NCBI RefSeq assembly: GCF_000203815.1
Contig: NW_004457736.1
Location: 186,001-250,000 of the forward strand
DNA from: Cavenderia fasciculata
Taxonomy: Eukaryota; Evosea; Eumycetozoa; Acytosteliales; Cavenderiaceae
Length of the DNA: 64,000 bases
Reading direction: 5' to 3'
Shown here: positions 35,079 through 47,042 of the stretch, in pieces
Layout: each line of letters opens with the position of its first letter
How positions within the stretch are numbered: position 1 is the stretch's first letter
Translations under genes and position numbers: made by a program
The notes under the pieces: model-generated
Told to the model about the DNA's origin: nothing
The model's database searches: none
What the model saw: only the letters and a program-made list of their open reading frames with translations

Positions 35079-36553
35079 ATGAAATTAGAAGTTGTACCAC
35101 CAGGTACACATATTTATCAGGAAGAGTTGAAAAACTCATTAAAATCACCAAGACGAAGATCACCAAGCAAAATATTTACAAAATTGGTAAAGAGAGATTC
35201 AGACACGACAGTATTGAATCATGCTTACCAAGTTAAACGAGCACTCATGGAGAGTGTTAGAGAAGTCAATAATAGTACCGACGATTGTCTAGACTATGGA
35301 AGTGACTCGGAAAATGAATCATGCTCCTCTGCCGCATCGTCTCCAACCAGGTCACCAACAACATGTTGTTCAATCATAACAAATAGAAATCAATTTGATG
35401 AATCATATACTATAGGTCCTCTTATTGGAGAGTATGTAAAAACAAACAAATAATATATATAATCTAATTACTAATTAATGAATTATATTTCCTTCTCTAG
35501 AGGATCAACTTGTAAAGTTTATTGTGCAACCAATAAAAAAGATAAAAAGAAATATGCAGCAAAAGTAATTCCAACAAAGAAAATATTTAAAAAAGATTTC
35601 AAATTAGTTTCCAAGGAAATTGGAATCATCAAGTCACTAGACCACCCAAACATTATTAAATTACATGACACTTATATAACCCTTGAAAATGTTTATATTA
35701 TTATGGATTTGTATGTAAAAAAACTAAATATATATATATCTATCTATAAATCAAATAATAACAAACTATTCATTTTTTAAAAAATAGTGTCGACGGAAAA
35801 GAATTATTTGATGAAATTCTAGAAAAGAGAATATTATCAGAAGATTATGCAAAATCAATTACCAAACAAATAATTGGAGCATTGCTCTATTTACATAACA
35901 ATCGTCATACTGCGATTGCACATAGAGATTTAAAGCCAGAGAATATAAAATTTTCTTCGCGAACCAATTCCATTAAATTGTTGGATTTTGGATTTGCAGG
36001 CTACCTAAATAATAATAGTAAACCAAATGATCCATCTTTATCACCATCCTCATCTTCGCCATCATCATCGGCTGATAGAATTGGGACATTGGGATATGAA
36101 GCTCCAGAAATTGTCACTGGAAACTCAAATATCACTTGTAAAGTTGATATGTGGGCACTTGGCGTCATCACCTATATCATGTTGTGTGGTTATCCACCAT
36201 TCTTTTCGCAACAAGAGTACCGTGAAGACAATTATTTAAACTACTACCCGTTTTGGCTACTGTTCAACGAAGATACCGCTTATCTTCGAGAGTCCATCAT
36301 CGACTCTAAATTCGATTTTTCCTCCGATCACTGGACCAGTGTCTCGGATGATGCCAAACACTTTATCGCATCACTCTTAAAAGTCAATGTCGATGAGAGA
36401 ATGTCGGCTCTTGAAGCCGTCTCTCATCCATGGTTACTTTCCAGAGATCTTTCTTCCGCCACCGTATCACCATCCACTCCCCTATCTCCATCTCCTCCGT
36501 CACCACTTTCTCTTTCTGTTTCAACTGATGATAATAATGAGTCAAGTGAATAA
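35079..36553 (+). CDS. Ser/Thr protein kinase, CAMK-like, 442 aa
   Basis: Exons are 35079-35431, 35501-35710 and 35788-36553, totalling 443 codons including the stop. The N-terminal ~115 residues are basic then Ser-rich and unrelated to known domains. The kinase domain starts at YTIGPLIGEGSTCKVY (P-loop GEGSTCKV). It has the ATP lysine in YAAKVIP, then KEIGIIKSLDHPNIIKLHD, FVDGKELFDEIL, IAHRDLKPENIKF, LLDFGFAG, the APE motif in GYEAPEIVTGN and DMWALGVITYIMLCGYPPF, which are CAMK-group features. The activation segment carries a Ser/Pro/Asn-rich insertion of about 20 residues between DFG and APE. The C-terminus is Ser/Pro-rich. All catalytic residues are present, so it should be active. The subfamily is unresolved. 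Confidence 0.88.
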
Positions 36554-37117
36554 ACAATGAGAGAGGAAGAGGATGAGACAAGAGATAGAGAAAAGAGTGG
36601 AAGAGTCAATCAACCAATCAACCAACCATATAATTCCAACCATATTTAATCAAAATTAATTTAAGGCCATATGGCCATACGCTCTCTCAAACCAAACCAA
36701 CCAGACCATATATTGTATAAACAAACAAACAAACAAACAAACAAACAAACAAACAAAAATAGATAACTTCCAGATATAGGCAACACTTTAAACCATTATT
36801 TAATTAATTCCAACCAACCAACCAAACTTATTTAAAACCAACCATATAATAATATTCACTGCTGTAGCCAGTATAATAATAATAATAATAATAATACCAC
36901 CTACTACTACTACTACTATTACCACTATTTAATAATGTAAATAACCAAAACAACAGATAAATAATTGCACCTAAAATTAAATTCCAGGGGAAAAAAAGAA
37001 ATAATCATCAAAATCCTTTTTGATTATTTTCAAATAAATATATTATTTAATTTCATTCATTATATACAATTTCCTATATTATTATTATTATTATGTTTGT
37101 CGCGTGGTGTCCAACGA
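36554..37117. other. spacer between convergent kinase and PRKRIP1 genes
   Basis: It holds an (AAAC)n run at 36719-36757, CCAACCAA repeats, TACTAC and AAT repeats. I see no coding signal. Confidence 0.5.
36719..36757 (+). repeat. (AAAC)n microsatellite
   Basis: About ten AAAC units lie in the spacer after the kinase gene. They have no coding meaning in any supported frame. Confidence 0.9.
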
Positions 37118-37623
37118 TTAATCGTCTTTCTTATTTTCCTTTTCATCTTCATCATCGTCATCGTTTTCATTATTTTTTGTTGTTGTTGTTGTTATTGTTG
37201 TTGCTTCCAATTGTTCGTTTAATTTCTTTCTTATTTGAGCATGAGTTCTATTTTGTTTTTTCTTCTTTCTTTGTTCTGCCTTTCTTTTAACCTTTTGTTC
37301 CTCTACTTTTTTTGTTTCTTCTCTTCTAGTTAAAAACTCTCTATTTTCTTGATCCTATATTATATATGTTGTTGGTGTTGTTAGATTGTTTATTCTTGTG
37401 TTGATAGTTGTTGTTTATATATAGATGTAAGCCTACCTACCAATTGACTTTCTTTTTCCATTGTTTCAAGTCTATCTATTTCCTTTCTTCGTTGCGTTCT
37501 GTATATATGAAAGTCTCCACTGCTGCTACCAGCAGTCGACCCAGACACATTAAACACTGTAATCTTGCTAGATGTAGGGTTTAAATCTTCTTGTTGTTCT
37601 GATGATGTTGATGACGACGACAT
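37118..37623 (-). CDS. prkrip1: PRKRIP1-like protein (DUF1168), 139 aa
   Basis: Exons on the minus strand are 37623-37441 and 37354-37118, joined in phase 0 at GTAGGT..TATAG. PRKRIP1 is a double-stranded-RNA-binding, spliceosome-associated protein; in animals it also interacts with PKR. The conserved block SGDFHIYRTQRRKEIDRLETME matches the family core. It is followed by a Lys/Arg/Glu helix (REFLTRREETKKVEEQKVKRKAEQRKKKK), QNRTHAQIRKKLNEQ and an acidic tail. Dictyostelids have no PKR, so the splicing role is the relevant one. Confidence 0.82.
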
Positions 37624-39163
37624 TCTATATTTAAATATGAATATACTACAACGGTCAATATATAAATAATGACTGCTTGCAACTCAATATCGATCTTTGA
37701 GAAAAAAAAAAAAAAAAAGGTATGGTGTATTTATCAACTCGAACTCATTGAGATAATCTCATCAAAAAGACACTTTGAAAGTTATTGTTACAATATTTTT
37801 ATTGTTGTTGGTTTGTTGTTCTATCTGTTTGGGAAATACGGTACCATTTGGACACTCACATCCAAATTAAATTAATTAATTTAAAATCTACAAACCGGCG
37901 ACGGTCAAGACCTAAAACAAGTCAACAATAAAACCGAAAAACAGTTCTTCTTTCGAATCAGGCGATCTCGCCTCGCCTATTCTTTTGAAAAGATGAGCTA
38001 ACCTAAGAGGTTGAACACGCGTTCTAATCTTTTAGGCGTTGGTTGGTTTACTCGGCCGAAAGTTGCAAGGGCTGGCTGACCTCACCAAAAAACAAAAATA
38101 ATTTAAATTTATTAAATTTGTGTAAAGCCGGAAGGAGTGCTCGCCTCCAGTCTCTCTTATATTCTTACAATAGTTAACACAACTCTTTTTCTTTTTTCCT
38201 CTTCTCCTCGACAAACAAAGAAATAATATTATTTAAAAGAATACTACCAACAACAACAACAACCAACACGCACGAGCAGCAAACAACATAAAAGCAACCA
38301 ACAACTAGTATCATCTTTTAATATATTAAACACTTAGGTTTGGAGGAAGATCAAAAAACAAAAACAAAAACTAATATAGTACATATTTATCTTATTAATC
38401 CTTTGATATCTTTACTATATTTCTTTTTCTTTTCTTTTTCATTATATATATATAATAATATAATATACCCACCAATAGAGAGTACATAAAACTCACCTGA
38501 TTCAACTAGACCGATAAATTCCAACTATCAGTTTATTATTTTTTTTCTTTGTTTTAATCAACAAAAACTAAACCAACAAAAACAACAACAACAATCACCC
38601 AAAATATTTTCTATATATATTCACATACACACAATTCAAGGCATATACTAATCTAAAAAAAAAAAAAGTAAGTAGTGCAAAGAAGAACTCTCTCTTTTAG
38701 AAAACCGAAAATCTCGTCGTTTGTTGCATTTGCCGACTTCTTGGGACATTTATAAATTTGAAAAACCGAGAGTCGCGATAGTGCATGTTCATCACCCCTC
38801 CCCTCACTACTACTCTCTTGCATATCATACCATATCTTTCGCTGTGTCCCCCCACTACATACCACCTTCACCTCACCACTGCTCATACACTCACTGTTAC
38901 TGTTGAACATGTTCATGAACATCTCATCACCATTGTGCTTTGATTATTCAATCTCCTCTTCACTCACCATCCAATCAATCACTACGATACACTTCAAATC
39001 AAATCTATTTCATTTTCAAATTTATAAATTAATTTAAACATTATGTATTAATCTATCTATATCTCTCTACTACTCTATCTGTTTCTTTTAGTTTCAAAGA
39101 CAGAACTCATCTCTTACAATACATACATACATAAATACATACATACATATATAATATAAAAAA
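37624..39163. other. 1.5 kb spacer upstream of pyr1-3
   Basis: A GC-richer patch at about 37900-38180 and another at about 38660-38900 interrupt A/T-rich DNA. CAACAA and AT repeats lie between. No reading frame has family features. The region between 38560 and 39163 probably holds the pyr1-3 promoter and leader. I could not fold any tRNA or spliceosomal RNA here. Confidence 0.45.
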
Positions 39164-42100
39164 ATGGATAGACATTTAAATAGAAAGAAAGGTTATTTAA
39201 TTCTTGAAGATGGAGTTAAATATGAAGGTTTTGTATTTGGAGCAACCAAATCTGTCAATGGAGAATGTGTTTTCACAACAGGTATGGTTGGATATCCCGA
39301 AGCCATCTCTGATCCATCGTACACTGGTCAGATCTTGGTATTCTCCTACCCTTTGATTGGAAACTATGGTGTTCCATCGTTTGGAGAGGTCGACCCCAAC
39401 TCTAAGCTTCCAGTCAATTTCGAGTCGGACAAGGCACACGTCCAAGCCATCATCTGTTCCGACTACACCGACGACTATTCACATTGGGCTGCCGAAAGCT
39501 CGCTTTCAGAGTGGCTCGAGAGTGCCGGTATCCCAGGTCTCTATGGTATCGACACCCGTTCCCTCATCACTCATATCCGTGTTAAGGGCTCACTCATGGG
39601 CAAGGTCATTGTCGAGGGGTGCGAGCCAGAGGCCAAGATCCCATTCGAAGACATTAATCTCAGAAACTTGGTTGCCGAGGTCTCCACCAAGCAAATCCGT
39701 ACCTTCCAAGCCGCTCCAAACGTCCGCAAGAACAAGCGTGTCATCGTCTTGGATTGCGGTGTCAAATATAACCAACTACGTATTCTCTTGAATCGTGGTA
39801 TGGATCTCAAGGTTGTCCCATGGGACTACGACGTCCTCGCCAATGAAAAGGATGAAGAATGGGATGGTCTATTCATCTCCAACGGTCCTGGTGATCCTTC
39901 ACTCTGCACTACTGCCATCAATAATATTAGAAAGGTTTTAAATCTTTCAAAACCAAAGTAAGAAAAAGAAAAGAAAAAAGAAAAAGTAAAATATATTTAC
40001 TATTCTTATTGACACTTCTCTTTTACTCTTTCTTTTTTGTAGACCAGTATTTGGAGTTTGTATGGGTAATCAATTATTGGGTTTGGCAGCTGGAGCCAAG
40101 ACACACAAGATGCCATTTGGTAACCGTGGTTTGAATCAACCATGTGTCGATCAGATTAGTGGACGTTGTCACATCACCTCACAGAATCATGGTTTCGTTA
40201 TTGATACAGACTCGCTCCCAAAGGAGAGTGGATGGAATGCATATTTTATCAATGCCAACGACCAGTCCAACGAAGGTATCTACCACAAGGACAAGCCATT
40301 CTCATCGGTTCAGTTCCATCCAGAGGCTCGTGCCGGTCCCACCGACACCGAGTACCTCTTTGACAACTTTGTACAAAATGTTTTGGGTGTCGAGTGGACA
40401 TCGCCCATGAACAAGTCCAAGATCATCGAGACGCCAAAGGGCATCACCAAGGTGTTGTTGCTCGGTAGTGGTGGTCTCTCGATTGGCCAAGCCGGCGAGT
40501 TTGACTATTCCGGTTCACAAGCCATCAAGGCACTCAAGGAAGAGGGCATCAAGACGGTCTTGATCAACCCCAACATTGCCACTGTCCAGACCAGCCCAGG
40601 TCTCGCTGACAAGGTATACTTTTTGCCCGTCAACGCCGCCAGCGTCACCAAGGTCATCATCAATGAGAAGCCCGACGGCATCCTCGTCACCTTTGGTGGA
40701 CAGACCGCGCTCAACTGCGGTATCGAGCTGTACAAGAGCGGTATCCTCGAAAAGTACAACGTCAAGGTCATGGGTACCCCCATCGACACCATCATCTCCA
40801 CCGAAGATCGTGGTATCTTTGCCGAGAAGTTGGCCGAGATCAACGAACGTATTGCCCCAAGCGAGGCTTGCAACACCATGGAAGAGTCGTTGGAGAGTGC
40901 CAAAAAGATTGGTTATCCAGTGATTGTCCGTGCCGCCTATTGTCTTGGTGGTTTGGGTTCTGGGTTTGCCAACAACCCCGAAGAGCTCACTGCTCTTGTC
41001 ACCGAGGCATTGGCCACATCCACTCAGGTGCTCATTGAAAAGTCACTCAAGGGATGGAAGGAAATCGAATATGAAGTGCTCCGTGACAGTCACGACAACT
41101 GTATCACAGTGTGTAACATGGAAAACTTTGATCCATTGGGTATTCATACTGGTGAGTCGATCGTCGTTGCCCCATCGCAAACCTTGACGGATCGCGAATA
41201 CCAAATGCTCCGTGAGGTTGCCATCAAGACTGTGCGTCATCTCGGTGTCGTCGGTGAGTGCAACATCCAGTATGCCTTGAACCCCGACAACGAAGAGTAC
41301 TGCATCATCGAAGTCAATGCCCGTCTCTCGCGTTCCTCGGCCCTTGCCTCCAAGGCTACTGGCTACCCATTGGCCTTTATCTCGGCCAAGGTCGCCCTCG
41401 GCTATGATTTGGCCACCCTCCGTAACAACATCACCAAAAAGACAACTGCCTGCTTCGAGCCATCGCTCGACTACCTCGTCGTCAAGATGCCACGTTGGGA
41501 TTTGAAAAAGTTTAGTCGTGTCTCTCCCAAGATCAGCTCGTCGATGAAGTCGGTTGGTGAGGTCATGTCGATTGGTCGCAAGTTTGAAGAGGCCATCCAA
41601 AAGGCCATTCGTATGGTCACTGACAACTCTGTCGATGGTTTTGCACCAGGCATCTACCCAACCAGCGACGAAGAGCTCGAGCACCCCACCAACAACCGTA
41701 TCCTCGTGCTTGCTAGCGCCTTTGCCGACGGATACACTGTCGAGCGTGTCCATCAACTCACCAAGATCGACCGTTGGTTCTTGACCAAGCTCAAGGACAT
41801 CATCGACTTGGAGAACCGTATGGTCAAGATGAACTCGGGTGAACTCCCACGCAACGTCATGTTGTACGCCAAGCAACAAGGTTTCTCGGACAAGCAGATT
41901 GGTCGTGCCATCGGCACCACCGAGTTGGCCGTGCGTGAGATGAGAAAAAAGATGGATATCATCCCATTCATCAAGCATATCGATACGGTTGCTGCTGAAT
42001 TCCCAGCACAAAACAATTACCTCTACATGACATACAATGCTCAAGACGATGACATTGAGATCAAGGACAAGGCATACATTACACTTGGTAGTGGTGCCTA

Positions 42101-45100
42101 CCGTATTGGTAGCTCAGTCGAGTTTGATTGGTGCGCCGTCTCTTGTATTCGTACACTCCGTAAACTCGGTCAAAAGTCAATCATGATCAACTTTAATCCA
42201 GAGACTGTGTCGACCGATTACGACGAATGCGACTACCTCTTTTTCGAAGAGTTGTCGTTGGAGAGAGTCATGGATATCTACGAAGTCGGTGGCCCCGACT
42301 CTAACAATGGTGTCATCCTCTCGGTCGGTGGTCAAATCCCCAACAACCTTGCTATCCCATTGTCGCGTTGCAATGTCAAGGTGCTCGGAACTCACCCCGA
42401 CTCGATCGACTCTGCCGAGAACCGTTACAAGTTCTCGCGTATGCTCGACGCCATTGGCATCGATCAACCACTCTGGAAGGAGTTGACCAGCGTCGACGAC
42501 ACCAAAGAGTTTTGTGAGACCGTCGGGTTCCCATGCTTGGTGCGTCCATCGTACGTCTTGTCGGGTGCCGCCATGAACGTCGTCAACAGCTCCAGCGAGC
42601 TCGAAGCCTTCTTGACCGAGGCTGCTGCCGTGTCCCGTGACTACCCAGTCGTCATCTCCAAGTTTATTCAAGAGGCCAAGGAGATTGAAATCGACGCTGT
42701 CGCTGACAATGGCCAAATCGTCTTGTTTGCCATCTCTGAGCACGTTGAAAACGCTGGTGTCCATTCTGGAGACGCCACCATTGTCTGTCCAGCCCAAGAT
42801 CTCGACGCCAACACCATCGCCAAGATTGAAGAGACTGCCCGTAAGATTGCCGCTGCTCTCGCCGTCTCTGGCCCATTCAACATCCAATTCATTGCCAAGA
42901 ACAATGAGATCAAGGTCATTGAGTGCAACCTCCGTTGCTCGCGTTCCTTCCCATTTGTCAGCAAGACATTAAACGTTGACTTTATCGAGTTGGCCACCAA
43001 GATCATCATCCAAGCCGACTACAAGATTCCTCAACTCGACCAACCAAACTTTGTCGGTGTCAAGGTGCCACAGTTCTCCTTTATCCGTTTGAAGGGTGCC
43101 GATCCAGTGCTCGGTGTTGAAATGGCATCGACTGGTGAGGTTGCCTGTTTTGGTAACACTCGTGAGGAGGCCTACATCAAGGGTTTGATCTCGACCGGTT
43201 TCCGTGTCCCCGAAAAGAACGTACTTCTCTCGATTGGTTCGTTCAAGGAGAAACAAGAGTTCCTCTCGTCGGCCCGTAAGTTGGTCGACCAAGGATACGT
43301 CCTCTTTGGCACCAAGGGTACTGCCGATTTCTACACTGAAAACAATGTAGAATGCATGCAATTGGATTGGGACGAAGAGGGTCAAGGTGACAATATCACC
43401 AAAAAGATGACCGACAATACCATCCATCTCTTTATCAACTTGCCATCCAAGAACAAGTACCGTCGTCCATCGTCGTTTATGTCTCGTGGATACTCGTTGC
43501 GTCGTGTCGCCGTCGACTTCCAAGTGCCACTCATCACCAACATCAAGTGCGCCAAGTTGTTTGTCGAATCGATCGCCTTTATGCGTGGCCCAATGGCATT
43601 GGACCGTGTCGATTGTCGCTCATCGAGCAAGACCATCACCTTGCCCGGTTTGGTCGATGTCCACGTACATTTGCGTGACCCAGGAGCCACCCACAAGGAG
43701 GACTGGGACAGCGGTACCGCTGCCGCCTTGGCTGGTGGTTTCACCATCGTCGGTGCCATGCCAAACACCTCGCCTGCCATCATGGACCACGACACCTTTG
43801 AGTTGGCCAAGTCCCTCGCCTCTAGCAAGGCACGTTGCGACTATGGTATCTTCCTCGGTGCCACCATCACCAACACCACCCTTCTCAATGCCCTTGCACC
43901 AGAATCAATGGGTGTCAAGATGTACTTGGAAGAGACATTTGCTACCTTGCCATTGCGTGACGATCTCAACGCCTGGAAGGAGCACGTCATCAACTGGAAC
44001 TCACCATTCCCAATCTGTGTACACGCCGACGGCCGTAACCTTGCAGCCATCCTCTTCCTCGGTCACTTGTACAACAAGCATATTCATGTATGTCATGTCT
44101 CGCACAAGGAAGAAGTTGACTTGATCCGTGACGCCAAGCTCCGTGGTGTCCATGTAACCTGTGAGGTCAGCCCACACCACCTTGTCCTCTGTCAAAAGGA
44201 CATTGAACGTATTGGCAGCGGCCAATCCGAAGTGCGTCCAAAGCTCGGTACCGAAGAGGATCGTCAGGCCCTCTGGGACAACCTCGACTACATCGACATG
44301 ATCGCCACCGACCATGCTCCACACACCTACGAAGAAAAGATCTCGGCCAAGCCACCCCCAGGTTTCCCAGGTCTCGAGACTTCCTTGCCATTGATGTTGA
44401 CTGCCGTCCACGAAGGTCGTCTCACCCTCCAACGTTTGCGTGAAATGATGCACGACAACCCCATCCGTATCTTTAACCTCCCCGAACAACCAAACACCTA
44501 CATTGAAGTAGATATGGACGAGGAATGGGTTATCCCCAAAAAGTTGGGTTTCACCCGTTGCGGTTGGACTCCATTCTCTGGCCTCAAGGTCCGTGGACGT
44601 GTCACCCGTGTCGTTCTCAGAGGTAAGCTCGCCTACCTCGATGGTAAGGTCATTGCTCAACCAGGATACGGTCAAAACGTCCGTACCCTCGTACCAACTA
44701 CCCCAAGAGAAGTATCCTCTTCGTTGGCCGTGCCAGCCGTCCCAGTAGAGTCATCACCAAAGAAGCAACCAGCTCAATCAATGACTTCACCAAACGTCTT
44801 GCCATTGGTTGGTACCTTGATCAAAAAGGACAATGCCATCCAATTGTTCCACCCACACGACTCTGCCTCATTGTCTGCCATGAAGCACATCTACACTGTC
44901 AAGCAATTTGACCGTAAGATCTTGCACAACCTCTTTGGTTTGGCACACGAGATGCGTCTCCAAGTCAAAAAGTCTGGTGGTTCAGACGCCCTCAAGGGCA
45001 AGGTCTTGGCCACTCTCTTTTACGAGCCATCCACCCGTACCCAATGCTCATTCTCTGCCGCCTTTGAGCGTCTTGGTGGAAGCGTCATTGCAATCGACTC

Positions 45101-45800
45101 TGCTTCTTCCTCGGTCGTCAAGGGTGAGTCTTTGGCCGACACTGTTCGTACACTCGAGTGCTACGCCGATGCTATCTGCATCCGTCACCCACAAGTCGGT
45201 GCCATCGACACTGCCATCAAATACGCCAAGAAGCCAATCATCAACGCCGGTGATGGTGTTGGTGAACACCCCACCCAAGCCTTGCTCGACGTCTTTACCA
45301 TCCGTGAAGAGTTGGGTACCGTCAATGGCCTCACCATCACAGTCATTGGTGACCTCAAGAATGGTCGTACCGTCCACTCACTCGTCCACCTCTTGTCGCT
45401 CTACCAAGTTAAAATCAACTATGTTTCACCAGCCTCTTTGGCCATGCCAGAAAAGATCATCAAGGAATTGACCGAAAAGGGTATCGAACAACACATCTAC
45501 ACCAAGTTGACCAACGAAGTCCTTTCCAACACCAACGTTCTCTATGTCACCAGAGTACAAAAGGAACGTTTCCAAGACTTGGCCGAATACGAAGCCGTCA
45601 AGGATTCCTTTATCATCACCCCACACACCCTCACCCACGCCATGGATAACATGATCGTCATGCACCCACTCCCACGTGTCAACGAAATCTCTCAAGATGT
45701 TGACTCTGATCCAAGAGCCGCCTACTTTAGACAAATGGAAAATGGAATGTACGTTAGAATGGCTCTTTTGTCTTCCATCTTGGGAAATCAAAAGAATTAA
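39164..45800 (+). CDS. pyr1-3: PYR1-3 / CAD: fused CPSase II, dihydroorotase and aspartate transcarbamylase, 2183 aa
   Basis: Exons are 39164-39957 and 40043-45800, split AA|A, giving 2184 codons including the stop. The protein carries the first three steps of cytosolic pyrimidine synthesis. The glutaminase domain is residues ~1-365, with the nucleophile cysteine in FGVCMGNQ (about 271) and the histidine in FHPEARAGP. The carbamoyl-phosphate synthetase, with two ATP-grasp halves, begins near 388 ([20 protein letters not shown]). Dihydroorotase starts near 1466 with the metal motif [10 protein letters not shown] and later [10 protein letters not shown], so it looks active. A Ser/Pro linker leads to aspartate transcarbamylase from about 1845, with [23 protein letters not shown] and [10 protein letters not shown]. 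Domain order equals D. discoideum PYR1-3 (2225 aa). Codon use is strongly C-ending, suggesting high expression. Confidence 0.98.
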
Positions 45801-46099
45801 ATAATATAATATAAACACAATAATCACAATAAATAAAATAAAATATATATAGATAATATAAATTCAAACACAAAATATCTAGGAAACCCAATAATTTATT
45901 TATTTATTAATTAAATTTCATCAAGAGAGGGTCGAGAGGATGGGGATAAGATGGATAAGAGTGTGCTAGATATCAAAGAGAATGATAATGTATGTATAAT
46001 AGAGTGGTGGAGAGAAGTAAATCTCTCCCAATGATCAAAATGTATTGGTCGTTAATTAATCGCTGCGTTCTTTTAGGTTTCAACCTTAGACAATAGAAT

Positions 46100-46600
46100 G
46101 CTAAAATTGTTTAGTGTGTTGCTTGACTTGTTTCATTAAATCTCTTGGTTTGGCTACACTTTGAACAAATGGGTCCAGACTTGTCGAGCATTCTCCTTGG
46201 CTTTCATTCCAATTGGTGTCAGTTTGACTTTGGTGGCTTAATACCTTTCTTTCTAGGAAAGATGATCTATCCAGGAAATTGAACTAGGTGCTGAACTAGT
46301 CCTTATTCAACCACACAATATAAGAAATGGTGTGTACCATTTGTTTCAAAATCATCATTTTTCCTACCATCCTCTTCAACCATTTGACCAAGAATCAATA
46401 CCAACTAGACTTAGTTCAGGACCAGTGAGAAATAGATCCATAAGGTCGTCAATCAACTCGTCCATATGGATCGGGCAATCGGTCGCTCCCAGTTGATCCA
46501 AACCACACAAAGGTAAGAGATATGGTCGAGTACCCACGACTAACGAGACCAACTGAACCGGACCAGTCTCCAAATTTGGTATCCACAATGTTGTCATCCA
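46100..46600 (-). pseudogene. possible decayed coding sequence, family unknown
   Basis: On the minus strand several adjoining stretches have normal amino-acid composition in a region otherwise free of genes. They include SSFLERKVLSHQSQTDTNWN..PRDLMKQVKQHTKQF ending at a stop near 46105, and LGQMVEEDGRKNDDFETNG (around 46320-46390). A third is MDELIDDLMDLFLTGPELSLVG (around 46400-46470). They lie in different frames. I recognise no family, and chance cannot be excluded. Confidence 0.25.
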
Positions 46601-46723
46601 TCACTCAGTCGATATTGTTGCTAGCTTGTGCTTTATTGTTTGTTCAGCTCCTTGGCATGGAGGCAAGACAAAGAGACTTGGTGAAGAACAGGTCTGTAGA
46701 ATCCACTCAGCCTTTTCCGCGCA

Positions 46724-46876
46724 ACGTTGGGTGATAGCCTACCTAGCCCTGGAATTGTGAGAAATCAAGTTCTGTTGTTCTATTTTTAGCTGGTGTCTCG
46801 AAAGACTGTTTCGAAGCTTCATACAACAGAATTTGATTTCTCATAATCCCAGGGATATGCTATCAAAATCCAACGT
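46724..46876. repeat. long imperfect inverted repeat (55-bp arms, 44-base loop)
   Basis: The left arm 46724-46778 and right arm 46823-46876 are reverse complements with a few mismatches and small gaps. Shared blocks include ACGTTGG, TGATAGC, CCCTGG and GAGAAATCAA..TTCTGTTGT. The loop itself contains a perfect TCGAAA/TTTCGA stem. It could be a MITE relic or a small-RNA hairpin precursor. No other copy was noticed in this window. Confidence 0.85.
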
Positions 46877-47042
46877 CATTGTTAGAATGCAGGCAGAGTT
46901 GGGTCCTTTAGATGTCGTCAGCCAAGCCCGTTCACTGGAATTTTAATTCACTGTCAAATAAATCACTTTTATAAAGCTCTCTGTGCTCTATGTCTTTTTT
47001 ATATTATATTATTTAATCTTTATTATTATTAATCTATTTTTT

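Larger units (their letters stand above)
45801..47042. other. degenerate intergenic region
   Basis: After the AT-rich pyr1-3 3' flank, the stretch from about 46040 to 46930 is richer in G and C than normal spacer. It contains scattered protein-like fragments on the minus strand and a long imperfect hairpin (both listed separately). I see no intact gene. Confidence 0.5.

Noticed and set aside
37900-38180. tRNA- or snRNA-like GC-rich patch upstream of pyr1-3
   Set aside because: I tried to place acceptor, D, anticodon and T arms and the U1-U6 signature sequences, and none fitted.
46522-46734. Plus-strand frame with a signal-peptide-like hydrophobic stretch
   Set aside because: It overlaps minus-strand relic sequence and runs into the hairpin; composition and context do not support a gene.
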